DNA from: an uncultured Granulosicoccaceae bacterium
Lineage (GTDB): Bacteria > Pseudomonadota > Gammaproteobacteria > Granulosicoccales > Granulosicoccaceae
NCBI GenBank assembly: GCA_938020525.1
Contig: CALIHW010000080.1
Span: forward strand, 1 to 64,000
Length of the DNA: 64,000 bases
Direction: 5' to 3'
Shown piece by piece: positions 26,102 through 35,273 of this stretch. Below the pieces are notes generated by a model, which was given only the letters and a program-made list of their open reading frames with translations, was not told where the DNA came from and did not search any database. Each line of letters starts with the position of its first letter. The first letter of the stretch is position 1. The position numbers were made by a program, and so were the translations under genes.

Positions 26102-27460
26102 TTATAAATGTTCGAGCGCATCAGTGAGTCTTTTAACTGCAATCACTTCAAGGCCTTTGATAGTTGATCGAGGTTTGTTGGCGAATGGAACTATTGCTCT
26201 TGTGATGCCGTGCTTTTGCGCCTCTGTCAGACGCTCCTGTCCGTTAGTAACGGGACGCACCTCACCGGATAAACCAATTTCACCGAATACCGCAAGCTTG
26301 TTATCGAGTGTGATATCTCTGAATGAAGACACTGCAGCCAGCAGCACCGGCAGATCTGCTGCAGTTTCAGAAATGCGCACCCCACCGACGATATTAATAA
26401 AGACATCCTGATCGTGCATGGTAACACCCGCGTGGCGTTGCAACACTGCGAGCAACATATTGAGTCGGTTTTGTTCTAGCCCGAGTGTGACTCGCCGCGG
26501 GTAGCTGCCATGGCTACCGGTTACCAGTGCCTGAGCTTCTACCAGTAGTGGCCTTGAGCCTTCACGGGTAACCATGATGACGGAGCCTGCGACTGGTTCA
26601 TCGTGGCGGGATAAAAACAGCGCCGATGGATTTTTAACACCTTTGAGTCCAGTCTCTTCCATGACGAACACACCGAGCTCATTAACTGCACCAAATCGAT
26701 TTTTGATAGCACGAATCACCCGGTAACGGCTGTTGGTATCGCCTTCAAAATAGAGCACGGTATCAACCATGTGCTCTAGTACACGCGGACCTGCCAGTGC
26801 CCCTTCCTTTGTTACATGACCAACGACAAACATGGCGATGTTAGTTTGCTTGGCAAAACGAACCAGGTGTGCGGCGGACTCGCGAACCTGTGCCACAGAG
26901 CCGGGTGCAGATTGAAGCTGATCGGTGTAGACCGTTTGAATAGAGTCGACCACCATGATTTGCGGCTGATCTTTTTGCGCGTGGGCTGTGATTGCCTCGA
27001 CACTTGTCTCGGTTAGCAGGCGGAGGTTTTTTGCCGGTAAGCCAAGCCGGCGTGCACGCAGTGTCACCTGCTGCAGTGATTCCTCACCTGTGACATACAG
27101 AGTCGGGTAGTCATTTGAAATGGCAGCGAGGCATTGAAGTAATAGAGTTGACTTACCTATGCCCGGGTCACCACCAATCAATGTGACTGAGCCCGGTACC
27201 AGGCCGCCGCCCAGTGCCCGGTCCAGTTCACCGAGGCCGCTGCTTACCCGCGGCTCTTCCTCGAGACTGACGTTCTCAATTGACGTTATCACTGACTTGC
27301 CAGCGTAGCCGTCAAATCGTGGTGCTTTTTTATTGGCGGTTGGCGCCGCTAGTGATTCTTCGAGCGTATTCCACTCGCCGCAGTCTGCACATTGGCCGCT
27401 CCATTTGGGCGACAAAGCGCCACAGGCCCGGCAACTGTAGCTGAGTTTTGATTTGGCCAT
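26102..27460 (-). CDS. radA: DNA repair protein RadA
   Basis: RecA-like ATPase and branch-migration factor for recombination intermediates. The ATG at 27460 gives MAKSKLSYSC at the N terminus; 25 extra in-frame residues upstream are not family-like. The 452-residue product has the N-terminal C4 zinc finger (CRACGALSPKWSGQCADCG), the Walker A GGDPGIGKSTLL, the RadA-specific KNRFG motif and the Lon-like C-terminal domain (GGVRISETAADLPVLLAAVSS). Length is standard. It stands on the minus strand upstream of xseB with an 83-base gap. Confidence 0.97.
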   Translation of the reverse strand: MAKSKLSYSCRACGALSPKWSGQCADCGEWNTLEESLAAPTANKKAPRFDGYAGKSVITSIENVSLEEEPRVSSGLGELDRALGGGLVPGSVTLIGGDPGIGKSTLLLQCLAAISNDYPTLYVTGEESLQQVTLRARRLGLPAKNLRLLTETSVEAITAHAQKDQPQIMVVDSIQTVYTDQLQSAPGSVAQVRESAAHLVRFAKQTNIAMFVVGHVTKEGALAGPRVLEHMVDTVLYFEGDTNSRYRVIRAIKNRFGAVNELGVFVMEETGLKGVKNPSALFLSRHDEPVAGSVIMVTREGSRPLLVEAQALVTGSHGSYPRRVTLGLEQNRLNMLLAVLQRHAGVTMHDQDVFINIVGGVRISETAADLPVLLAAVSSFRDITLDNKLAVFGEIGLSGEVRPVTNGQERLTEAQKHGITRAIVPFANKPRSTIKGLEVIAVKRLTDALEHL

Positions 27461-27578
27461 GACAACAACGGTAAGAATGAATTCGGGTATTGTATCCCGA
27501 CGAGGTGTAGATCGGGCGATTTTGCGCCAGTACACTGTAAATAATAATGCGGCTGAAAGATTGCTAGAGAATGGTTAA

Positions 27579-27929
27579 ATGAAAAGTACCAATCTGCAGA
27601 ATAAGCTCTCGCTCTTTTCGGATCACTGGTCGCCCAAGGCCGTTGCTGAATTCAATGGCCATGATGTGATGGTGGTGAAAGTACAGGGTGAATTTAACTG
27701 GCATTCACACGATCATACGGATGATTTTTTCATGGTGCTGTCTGGCAAACTGATCATTCAACTGCGTGACGGTGATGTCGAGCTTAATCCGGGTGAACTT
27801 TATGTTGTGCCCAAAGGTGTTGAACATTGTCCGAAGGCAGAGGAAGAAACACACTTGCTGCTAATTGAACCTGCCGGCACGCCAAACACTGGTGACCATG
27901 AAACGGCAGCTGTAATCGATCGTCTCTAA
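27579..27929 (+). CDS. Cupin domain protein
   Basis: A 116-residue single-domain cupin. The conserved metal-site residues appear in FNWHSHDHTDDFFMVLSGKL (first cupin motif: two His and an Asp/Glu) and in ELYVVPKGVEHCPKAEEE (second motif, His). Small cupins of this kind are isomerases, dioxygenases or binding proteins; no specific function can be given. It precedes a lipoprotein gene by 17 bases. Confidence 0.9.
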   Translation: MKSTNLQNKLSLFSDHWSPKAVAEFNGHDVMVVKVQGEFNWHSHDHTDDFFMVLSGKLIIQLRDGDVELNPGELYVVPKGVEHCPKAEEETHLLLIEPAGTPNTGDHETAAVIDRL

Positions 27930-27946
27930 AAATCGTTAGCGTTAAA

Positions 27947-28858
27947 ATGGCACTATGGGAAAAAACCAAACTAATTGCTTTGCTGCTGATTGCAGTGACA
28001 GTGTTGTGTGGCTGCAGCAGTAGTCTGGTACTTGGTAAGGTGTACGACGGATTTGGATCAAGTACCGCTAAACGTTTTAAATCCTACGCTTCTTTTAATG
28101 AAGTGCAGGTAAAGCAAATAGATTCTCTTGCAGCTTCGTATCACAGTTGGCATAGAACAACACAACTGAGTAGTTATTCAGATTTTTTACGATCAATAAT
28201 TTCCGAAGTTGAAGGCACAGAAAAGCTCTTAATGGAACAGGCGGATCGTTGGTGGAAATCCGCGCGCCGGTTTTCTGATGATCTGCGTGGTTGTAATCCG
28301 CTGAATGTAGCATCTGAATTGCTTGCGAATCTAAGCGACAGGCAGGTTGGGCAGGTAGCTGCCAGCCTGCGAAAAGAGTTAAACGAAAGAGAAGATGAAT
28401 ACCGCGCGGAAACTCCAAAAGAAAGACTGGAGAGGCGAGTCAAAGAAATTACCAAATGGGGCAGGCGGTCCGGTTTTAGCTTCAATAGTGCCCAAACTGA
28501 CGCATTGCGAGAAACGCTTAAAAACCAGATCAGTCTCGGCTCGCAGCGTTACGAGCTTCGTCGGATCTGGATGGAAGAGTTTATTCTGCTTTTGTCTGAG
28601 CGTAATCAGGCAGGGTTTAAAAGCAGAGTCACGGATCATATTGCTGCAGTATGGAGTATGACTGAGACAGCTTTTCCCGATCAGTGGGCTGCCAATGAGA
28701 AACTCTGGAGCGTTTTTATGAAAGACTTTATTAATCTGCAAAGCCAGGAGCAGCGGCTTAAGATGATCACCAAAATGACATCTGTTGCAGAGACTCTGCA
28801 AAAGCTCGCGACGAAGAAAACAACTGTCGCTGCTCAGTGTCACGAGAGACAGTTTTGA
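27947..28858 (+). CDS. DUF6279-type lipoprotein
   Basis: A 303-residue protein with a lipoprotein signal peptide: hydrophobic residues 8-20 and lipobox LCGC, with the lipidated Cys at 23. The rest is helical and rich in charged residues, with a Trp-containing DRWWKSARRFSD segment and the RLERRVKEITKWG stretch. The layout and the post-Cys start resemble lipoproteins of the DUF6279 group, whose function is unknown. It may share a transcript with the cupin gene (17-base gap). Confidence 0.75.
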   Translation: MALWEKTKLIALLLIAVTVLCGCSSSLVLGKVYDGFGSSTAKRFKSYASFNEVQVKQIDSLAASYHSWHRTTQLSSYSDFLRSIISEVEGTEKLLMEQADRWWKSARRFSDDLRGCNPLNVASELLANLSDRQVGQVAASLRKELNEREDEYRAETPKERLERRVKEITKWGRRSGFSFNSAQTDALRETLKNQISLGSQRYELRRIWMEEFILLLSERNQAGFKSRVTDHIAAVWSMTETAFPDQWAANEKLWSVFMKDFINLQSQEQRLKMITKMTSVAETLQKLATKKTTVAAQCHERQF

Positions 28859-28923
28859 GTGATAGCCATGCTAATGATTGAACTTTACTTCTGCGCTGAA
28901 ATTCAGTAGCCCGTGTTATACGT

Positions 28924-30015
28924 ATGTTGAGAAGACAGTTTCTAAAAAAATTTGCGAGCTATGTTGGAGGCGCACTGCTGAGCTGTTTTGCAATGCCGGT
29001 GAGAGCAAAGTCTTCTGAACCTGCTAAAAAGACTGCACTTGTTACAGGCAAAGGTCCGGGGTCGATAGCTTTCGGTTCCTGTAATCATACGCATTTGCAG
29101 CAACCCATGTGGTCACACATTCAATCACATCGGCCGGATTTATTTTTATGGCTCGGTGATGTTGTATATGCCGATACCGATGATCCAGCCGAGATGGCGC
29201 GTCACTACAGAGTCCAGCGCAATCATCCGGAGTATCAAATAGTCAGTAAGAATATGCCTGTGCTGGGCATATGGGATGACCATGACTATGGTGGTAATAA
29301 CCTTGGCCGCGAGAATCCAATAAAAGTTCAAGGTCAGCAGTTGTTTCTCGATTTCCTGGGTGAGCCTGATAACAGTATTCGACGTCAGCAGCAGGGTATT
29401 TATACAACCTACACTTATGGCAACGCTGAGCAGCAGGTAAAGATGTTTTTACTCGATACCCGCTATCATCGTCAGCGTGGAGGCAGGGGGCGTGCAACAC
29501 TGCTTGGTAAGGATCAATGGCGCTGGCTTGAGGCTGAGCTTAAGCAGTCCACAGCACAGGTAAATATTATTGCTTCAGGTTCTTCTGTGTTGTCTACCCA
29601 GATACCCGGTGGAGAAGAATGGGAAGATTTTAGATGGGACAAAAAGCAGTTGTTTCATTTGATAGACAAGTATCATGTGAAGGGCGTATTGTTTTTAACC
29701 GGTGATCGGCACTTTGCAGCGCTTCTGAAGGAAAGGGTTTCTGGTAAGACGTATTATGAGTTTATGTGTAGCGGACTTACACACTATTTAAACCGACCAA
29801 AAGCGAAGTTTTTAATGGAATTATTTTTAGGTAAAAGAAATTGCTATTTCGGTACCAATTTTGGCTTGCTTAATTTTGACTGGGGAGGGCAAGTAGCAGG
29901 TGAGCAGACAAGGCGCGCACAAGTAAGCGCTCAATTTGAGGTTTACGACAAAGAAAATCAAAAGCAAATGGATAAGCAGTTTCGGCTCGTCAGTGGTGAC
30001 TGGATCTTGTCCTGA
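28924..30015 (+). CDS. PhoD-like alkaline phosphatase/metallophosphoesterase
   Basis: A 363-residue exported hydrolase. A twin-arginine signal is visible at the N terminus (RRQFLKKF, then a hydrophobic stretch and AMPVRA), which suggests Tat export of the folded, metal-bearing enzyme. The phosphoesterase core follows: AFGSCNHT, WLGDVVYADTDD, IWDDHDYGGNN and FLTGDRHFAALL, as in the PhoD-like family that uses Fe/Ca. The enzyme would release phosphate from phosphoesters in the periplasm. It ends convergently with the CorB-like gene 27 bases away. Confidence 0.9.
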   Translation: MLRRQFLKKFASYVGGALLSCFAMPVRAKSSEPAKKTALVTGKGPGSIAFGSCNHTHLQQPMWSHIQSHRPDLFLWLGDVVYADTDDPAEMARHYRVQRNHPEYQIVSKNMPVLGIWDDHDYGGNNLGRENPIKVQGQQLFLDFLGEPDNSIRRQQQGIYTTYTYGNAEQQVKMFLLDTRYHRQRGGRGRATLLGKDQWRWLEAELKQSTAQVNIIASGSSVLSTQIPGGEEWEDFRWDKKQLFHLIDKYHVKGVLFLTGDRHFAALLKERVSGKTYYEFMCSGLTHYLNRPKAKFLMELFLGKRNCYFGTNFGLLNFDWGGQVAGEQTRRAQVSAQFEVYDKENQKQMDKQFRLVSGDWILS

Positions 30016-30042
30016 TAACAACCAATCAAACCGAAACTGTTG

Positions 30043-31377
30043 TTACGAATGAAGGGCTTTGCGCATTTTTGTTTCTGTTAGTTCAACATCACTGTTTTCG
30101 CGTGGTGCATAGTTTTCAATAGCCGCATCTATCCGTGCTACCTGCACCACATTGCCTTCTACCTGAGTTACTTCAATGGGTCTACCATTGATAATAAAAC
30201 ATGCGCCGCGCTCAGGAATATTCTGCAGATGTTCCAGCACCAGACCGTTAAGTGTTTTCGGTCCCTCAGTGGGTAAGTCCCATTCCAGCTCGCGGTTCAG
30301 GTCGCGAATTGAAATGCTGCCCTGCACGGTGCAGGTGCCATCCTGCATAACCGAGATTTCTTCGAAGCGATCCTGATGCGTCGGGTTGCTTGTAAAGTCG
30401 CCGACGATTTCTTCCAGAATGTCTTCAATGGTAATTAGCCCTTGGATATCTCCGTACTCGTCTACTACCAGACCGATACGCTTTTTTTCCTGTTGAAAGT
30501 TCAGTAGTTGCAGAGTGACTGGTGTGCCTTCCGGTACAAAGTAGGCTTCGCGTATGTTGGCCTCAAAGTAGGCTTGCGTAAGTTCCTCGCCTTTCAGGAA
30601 GCTGAGCATTCTTCTCAGGTAAACAAAGCCTTCGACTTTGTCGAGGTCTTCACGGTAGACCGGTAGTCTGCTGTGTGCTGCGTTGCTTAATTTTTCAACG
30701 GTTACTTCCCAGGGCTCATCGAGATCGATACCGGCAACCTCTTGTCTGGGAACCATGATCTCATCGACACTGGCTTTTTCAAGGTCGAGAATGTTCAGCA
30801 GCAATCGTTGATGGCGTTCCGGAATCATATCACCGGCCTGATGCACTACTGTTCTGAGTTCTTCACTGTTGAGTCGATCATTGTCTGCGCTATCAATACT
30901 GATACCGAAGGCGGCGAGCATTCGGTTAACCACACTGTTGATCACAAAGACTACAGGCCAGACCGCAGATAACAATGGTGTATAGATGTGGGCTGCAAAG
31001 AATCCGAGCTTTTCAGGTCTTAGTGTGGCGAATGTTTTTGGCAGCACTTCGGCAAAGATAAGTATTACCAGCGTTAGCACTCCTGTCACGATGGCCACAC
31101 CTTTATCGCCCCATATCTGCATCGCGAGTACCGTGGCGATTGCAGACGCAAGGATATTGACAAAGTTATTGCCGAGCAGAATCAGGCCTATGAGCCTGTC
31201 TGGCTTGTCGAGCAAGGCGGCGGCTTTCATGGCTCCGCGATTGCCGTTTTTGGCGAGGTTCCTGAGCCGATAACGGTTCAGGGTCATGAGTGCGGTTTCA
31301 GACCCGGAGAAAAATCCGGAAAGCGCTATTAAAAAAACCAGGGTGACAAGCGCAATGCCGGTTGGCAAATCGTTCAA
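30043..31377 (-). CDS. CNNM/CorC-type membrane protein with CBS pair (CorB/YfjD-like)
   Basis: A 444-residue inner-membrane protein. The N-terminal DUF21/CNNM domain has GFFSGSETALMTLN near residue 23 and three to four membrane segments. It is followed by a CBS pair (MVPRQEVAGIDL, VVDEYGDIQGLITIEDILEEIVGD) and a C-terminal CorC_HlyC domain. Relatives are linked to magnesium or cobalt efflux. The start is a TTG at 31377; no better one is visible. It precedes a YpjD-like gene on the same strand, as E. coli yfjD does near ffh. Confidence 0.92.
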   Translation of the reverse strand: MNDLPTGIALVTLVFLIALSGFFSGSETALMTLNRYRLRNLAKNGNRGAMKAAALLDKPDRLIGLILLGNNFVNILASAIATVLAMQIWGDKGVAIVTGVLTLVILIFAEVLPKTFATLRPEKLGFFAAHIYTPLLSAVWPVVFVINSVVNRMLAAFGISIDSADNDRLNSEELRTVVHQAGDMIPERHQRLLLNILDLEKASVDEIMVPRQEVAGIDLDEPWEVTVEKLSNAAHSRLPVYREDLDKVEGFVYLRRMLSFLKGEELTQAYFEANIREAYFVPEGTPVTLQLLNFQQEKKRIGLVVDEYGDIQGLITIEDILEEIVGDFTSNPTHQDRFEEISVMQDGTCTVQGSISIRDLNRELEWDLPTEGPKTLNGLVLEHLQNIPERGACFIINGRPIEVTQVEGNVVQVARIDAAIENYAPRENSDVELTETKMRKALHS

Positions 31378-31481
31378 TTAGCGTGTAATTCCATGCCTGC
31401 AGAGAGATGTATAAGTATAGCCTCATGATACTTGTGTCAAGCCGGAAAGATTCAGGAATGAATCGAGGGACAACCTGAATG

Positions 31482-32312
31482 TCATGCCGATAGCAGGAGT
31501 TCCTTGACGAATTTGCTGCCGAAATACCCCAGAACCAGGGCGATGTATGCGCCGAGGGTCATTTTGGCTGCTTTTTGACCACGCCAGCCAAAGCGGAAGT
31601 GGCCGATCAGCAGGACTGCCAGAAGCACCAGCGCCAGTAACGACAAAGCAGTCTTGTGCACCAGCCTTTGGGCGAATAAGTCATCCAGAAAGACCACCCC
31701 GGTAATCAGCGCCAGCGTCAGTAGCAGGAAGCTTGCGATCAAAAGCTGCAACAAGACTTGATCCATCAACTTCAACGGCGGCAGCGCTCGCAACAAGCCT
31801 CCGGGCCTGTGCGCTCGCAGACGTTTATCTTGCAGTGATACGAGGATGGATTGCACCGCTGCCATGGTTAGCAGCGCATAGGCAACCACGGAGATCAGTA
31901 CATGCCATTGCAATTGCGGTTCGACCGAGAGAGCACCCGTACCAGCAAACACCAGCGCGCAGGTGACCAGTGCCGCACTTGACGGGAAAACAACAAGCCC
32001 AAGGGTCAGGACTGGTCTGGCAATGCTGACAAGTAACAGCAGCACGACCGTGAACCACGCAGTAACAGAGAGTGAATTGAAGAACGAAAAATTAAGCAGG
32101 CCGGGGTTGAAAGCTGTGCCGTGCAACATGTAAAGATGCAGTATCGCTCCGGTTGCTGCGATGAGGCTAACGAAAAGCGAGCGGCCACGACTGAGCATGC
32201 CGCTGTTTTCCGGACCCGCAGTCGCAGCGCGCCACAGCATTACGGCGCTGACGAGATACAACACAGCCGCTGCGACTCCGGGTAGCTTGTGATTTAAGGC
32301 CAACGCATCCAT
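31482..32312 (-). CDS. Cytochrome c assembly-type membrane protein (YpjD-like)
   Basis: About eight hydrophobic segments across 276 residues place it in the CcsA/CcmC/YpjD superfamily. Its last segments, including IGHFRFGWRGQKAAKMTLGAY, match the C-terminal pattern of YpjD. The longest open frame begins at 32408, but the ATG at 32312 (MDALALNHKL) has an AGGAT site in front and gives a normal N-terminal membrane helix; the upstream 32 residues are Lys/Arg/Cys-rich and unlikely. YpjD sits divergently from ffh in E. coli, as here. Confidence 0.88.
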   Translation of the reverse strand: MDALALNHKLPGVAAAVLYLVSAVMLWRAATAGPENSGMLSRGRSLFVSLIAATGAILHLYMLHGTAFNPGLLNFSFFNSLSVTAWFTVVLLLLVSIARPVLTLGLVVFPSSAALVTCALVFAGTGALSVEPQLQWHVLISVVAYALLTMAAVQSILVSLQDKRLRAHRPGGLLRALPPLKLMDQVLLQLLIASFLLLTLALITGVVFLDDLFAQRLVHKTALSLLALVLLAVLLIGHFRFGWRGQKAAKMTLGAYIALVLGYFGSKFVKELLLSA

Positions 32313-32450
32313 ATCCTGTGATTCTACTTGCTTGAAGCACGAAGGGCGCAATTGTTTCTTTCGTGTGTGATTGACTGGTTTGCGAATGTAACAGCAGTCC
32401 CTCGGCATGCTGAATGACTTATAATTGATACAGAAATGCGGTGCCGGATA

Positions 32451-32482
32451 CCGTAGCGACTATTCCCCGTAGCGACTATTCC
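32451..32482. repeat. Perfect tandem 16-base duplication upstream of ffh
   Basis: ccgtagcgactattcc occurs at 32451-32466 and again at 32467-32482, directly before the ffh start. It looks like a slippage duplication in the untranslated leader. Confidence 0.95.
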
Positions 32483-32494
32483 CAGAGAAATGCC

Positions 32495-33853
32495 ATGTTT
32501 GAAAATCTAAGCGAACGGCTCGGTAAAACGGTCAAAAACCTCCGTGGACAGGGCCGACTGTCAGAACAGAATATAAAGGATGCTCTGCGCGAAGTGCGCA
32601 TGGCATTGCTCGAAGCTGACGTCGCTCTGCCAGTGGTCAAACAGTTTATTGCGTCGGTGCAGACTAAGGCGCTGGGTCAGGAAGTGCTCGGTAGCCTGTC
32701 TCCCGGTCAGTCGCTGATCAAGGTTGTGAATGACGAACTCGTGCAGATCATGGGCGAGCAGTCCGAGAGTCTCAATCTCTCTACTCAGCCGCCCGCTGTT
32801 GTATTGATGGCAGGTCTGCAAGGTTCTGGTAAGACCACCACCACCGGTAAGCTCGCATTGCGTTTGAAGGAGAAAGAAAAACGTAAAGTGATGGTGGTGA
32901 GCTGTGATGTTTATCGACCGGCCGCGATTAAACAGCTGCAAAAGGTTGCAGGTGATGTCGGCGTTGAGTTTTTTCCGAGTGAACCAGACCAATCACCTGT
33001 TGATATAGCGAACGCAGCACTTGCTGAAGCTAAAAAGCAATACATGGATGTGTTGATCGTTGATACCGCGGGTCGGCTTGCCATTGATGAAGAGATGATG
33101 GCAGAGATCAAAGAGTTGAATAAAACACTGTCTCCTATAGAGACATTGTTTGTTGTTGATAGTATGACTGGTCAGGATGCTGCCAATACCGCACAGGCGT
33201 TTGGTGAAGCGTTACCGCTTACCGGTGTGGTGCTCACCAAGACCGATGGTGATGCACGAGGTGGTGCCGCGTTGTCAGTTAGGGTGATAACCGGTAAGCC
33301 GATTAAATTTATCGGTGCCGGTGAAAAAATGGCGGCACTTGAAGCGTTTCATCCAGATCGGGTTGCATCGCGAATTCTCGGAATGGGTGATGTGGTCAGC
33401 CTGGTTGAAGAGGTGCATGAAAAGGTTGATCATGACAAAGCAGACCGCCTTGCCCGCAAGATGCAGAAAGGCAAATCGTTTGATATGGTCGATTTACGTG
33501 ATCAAATGGAACAGATGCAAAAGATGGGCGGCATGGCATCTTTGATGGATAAGCTTCCCGGTGCTGCAAACTTGCCGGATGCAGTTAAAAATCAAGCCGA
33601 CGACACGCAAGTGCGCCGTACGATTGCCATCATTAATTCTATGACACCGCAGGAGCGAAAGTTTCCAGCAGTTATTAAAGGCTCTCGCAAGAAACGTATT
33701 GCTGCAGGGTCCGGTGTTCAGATACAGGATGTTAATCGCCTTTTGAAACAGCATCTGCAAATGAGCAAGATGATGAAGAAGATGGCCAAGGGCGGTATGA
33801 AAAAAATGATGCGAAGTATGAAAGGCCAAATGCCTCCCGGTATGGGGTTTTAG
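32495..33853 (+). CDS. ffh: Signal recognition particle protein Ffh
   Basis: GTPase that binds signal peptides with 4.5S RNA and targets ribosomes to the membrane. I start it at the ATG at 32495 (MFENLSERLGKTVKNLRG), the usual Ffh N terminus; the upstream ATG-less extension to 32441 is not family-like. The 452-residue protein has G1 GLQGSGKTTTTGKL, DTAGR, the TKTDGDARGG motif and a Met-rich M domain ending in KMMKKMAKGGMKKMM. It heads the ffh-rpsP-rimM-trmD-rplS segment, although the XRE gene lies between ffh and rpsP. Confidence 0.97.
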   Translation: MFENLSERLGKTVKNLRGQGRLSEQNIKDALREVRMALLEADVALPVVKQFIASVQTKALGQEVLGSLSPGQSLIKVVNDELVQIMGEQSESLNLSTQPPAVVLMAGLQGSGKTTTTGKLALRLKEKEKRKVMVVSCDVYRPAAIKQLQKVAGDVGVEFFPSEPDQSPVDIANAALAEAKKQYMDVLIVDTAGRLAIDEEMMAEIKELNKTLSPIETLFVVDSMTGQDAANTAQAFGEALPLTGVVLTKTDGDARGGAALSVRVITGKPIKFIGAGEKMAALEAFHPDRVASRILGMGDVVSLVEEVHEKVDHDKADRLARKMQKGKSFDMVDLRDQMEQMQKMGGMASLMDKLPGAANLPDAVKNQADDTQVRRTIAIINSMTPQERKFPAVIKGSRKKRIAAGSGVQIQDVNRLLKQHLQMSKMMKKMAKGGMKKMMRSMKGQMPPGMGF

Positions 33854-33882
33854 CCAGGTATCGGGTTTTAGTAAGTTTGCAG

Positions 33883-34077
33883 CTAGTCTGATGCAGATTC
33901 GTGTTGAAATACTTCTTCAATGTTTGTGTTGAACACAGTAGCAATTTTAAACGCCAGTTCCAGCGTTGGTGAGTATTTGGCGTTTTCAATTGCGACGATT
34001 GTCTGACGTGTGACTCCAACTTTTTCAGCAAGTGTTTTCTGTGTCATTTCGCCGTTGCTAAATCGATGTTTCTTCAT
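33883..34077 (-). CDS. Small XRE-family transcriptional regulator
   Basis: A 64-residue regulator made almost entirely of a helix-turn-helix: GEMTQKTLAEKVGVTRQTIVAIENAKY, then SPTLELAFKIATVF and NIEEVF. I give the ATG at 34077 as the start; an in-frame GTG at 34104 would add ISNS-type residues that some relatives have, so nine more residues are possible. Members of this compact class often repress themselves and a neighbouring membrane protein gene. Here the gene has its own promoter, overlapped by a palindrome (34158-34182), which suggests autoregulation. It sits alone, convergent with ffh and divergent from rpsP. Confidence 0.9.
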   Translation of the reverse strand: MKKHRFSNGEMTQKTLAEKVGVTRQTIVAIENAKYSPTLELAFKIATVFNTNIEEVFQHESASD

Positions 34078-34148
34078 GCTGTTGCTAATCCCGTGATCAG
34101 GCACAGTGGTCCATCCAGTTAATAATTGCGAGTTTAGCGTGACTGTAG

Positions 34149-34177
34149 AAAGTATGGTATATTTGACTCAGTGTCAA
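34149..34177 (-). promoter_or_regulatory. Sigma-70-type promoter of the XRE gene
   Basis: On the minus strand TTGACA (34177-34172) and TACTTT (34154-34149) are separated by exactly 17 bases. The -35 box matches consensus perfectly and falls inside the palindromic operator, so a bound repressor would block polymerase. Confidence 0.65.
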
Positions 34178-34188
34178 ATATATTTGAC
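34158..34188. promoter_or_regulatory. Palindromic operator, with an extra half-site
   Basis: A perfect inverted repeat with 10-base arms, tatatttgac and gtcaaatata, around tcagt occupies 34158-34182. A third atatttgac half-site follows at 34180-34188. It lies between the divergent XRE and rpsP genes and overlaps the XRE promoter, so the XRE protein is its most likely ligand. Binding could also affect the rpsP promoter. Confidence 0.7.
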
Positions 34189-34380
34189 TTCACCCAAGAT
34201 TTGAATCGTCTGCTAGCGCCCGGGTTAAAGCGTCAGTTTGCTTTTAAGCAAAACAAAATCGCCAAGAAGCTTCATTTCCGACAGATTTGTTGTAAACTTA
34301 GCGGTTTTCCCGAATCAGGATGTTATCCACAGCCTGAACCACCCCGGTAACTACCGGGAATCACTGGATTTTAAGTCGAA

Positions 34381-34647
34381 ATGGTCACTATCCGACTATC
34401 GCGCGGTGGCGCAAAGAAAAAGCCGTTCTACACAATTGTTGTCACAGACAGCCGTAACCGTCGTGACGGTCGCTACCTTGAGCGCCTGGGTTTCTACAAC
34501 CCGATGTCTAAAAATGAGCACGAAGAGTCACTGCGACTTGATCTTGAGCGCCTGGACTACTGGGTTGGTCATGGTGCGCAGGTTTCACCTCGAGTTCAGA
34601 AGCTGGTTAAAGGTCATCGCGAGAAAGCTGCCGCTACTGCTGCCTAA
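34381..34647 (+). CDS. rpsP: 30S ribosomal protein S16
   Basis: An 88-residue ribosomal protein with the standard N terminus [20 protein letters not shown] and the [10 protein letters not shown] segment. It is the first gene of the rpsP-rimM-trmD-rplS ribosome-assembly operon. Length is usual for the family. Confidence 0.98.
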   Translation: MVTIRLSRGGAKKKPFYTIVVTDSRNRRDGRYLERLGFYNPMSKNEHEESLRLDLERLDYWVGHGAQVSPRVQKLVKGHREKAAATAA

Positions 34648-34665
34648 CAGCAGGTAAAGGTTGGC

Positions 34666-35220
34666 TTGGTTTTGACTGATTCTGCGGGGAATACTACTGC
34701 CAGTGTTTTGGGTGGAAGTGCAGATTCCCGCTTAATCGTTTTAGGTAAGTTGTCTGCGCCGTTTGGTGTACGCGGATGGATCAAAGTGACTTCCTATACC
34801 GAACCACCAGAAGGAATTCTTGGATATAGGGATTGGTCCGTGGTGAAAAACGGATCGGCACGGAAGTTCAAAGTGCTGCAAGGAAAGCCGCACGGTAAAT
34901 TTTTTGTAGTGCAATTCGATGGCATAGATGATCGCGATGAAGCCGCAAAGCTTACACACGCTGAGATTCAAGTGCCACGCAGCCAGTTGCCTGATTCGGA
35001 TGATGGTTATTACTGGACAGATTTAATCGGGTTAAACGTTGTGACCAAAGACGGCGTCGAACTCGGCGTTGTGGATAGCTTGATGGAAACCGGTGCGAAT
35101 GATGTGCTGGTACTAAAGGGAGAAAGGGATCGGCTCGTCCCGTGGATTGAAGGTGATGTGATTGTGCGGGTAGATCTTGCCGGCATGTCAATTACTGTGG
35201 ACTGGGATCCTGAGTTTTAA
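34666..35220 (+). CDS. rimM: Ribosome maturation factor RimM
   Basis: A 184-residue factor that helps assemble the 30S head and binds S19. The N-terminal RimM domain shows LGKLSAPFGVRGWIKVTSYTE, and the C-terminal PRC-barrel shows YYWTDLIGLNVVT and ANDVLVLKGERDRLVPWI. The start is a TTG at 34666, preceded by AAAGG; no ATG fits the family N terminus. It lies between rpsP and trmD, its usual place. Confidence 0.95.
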   Translation: MVLTDSAGNTTASVLGGSADSRLIVLGKLSAPFGVRGWIKVTSYTEPPEGILGYRDWSVVKNGSARKFKVLQGKPHGKFFVVQFDGIDDRDEAAKLTHAEIQVPRSQLPDSDDGYYWTDLIGLNVVTKDGVELGVVDSLMETGANDVLVLKGERDRLVPWIEGDVIVRVDLAGMSITVDWDPEF

Positions 35221-35273
35221 ACCGGGCTTAAAGCTGGGCCTGAAACTGGGTGATTACAGCGGGCGGTAGCAGA

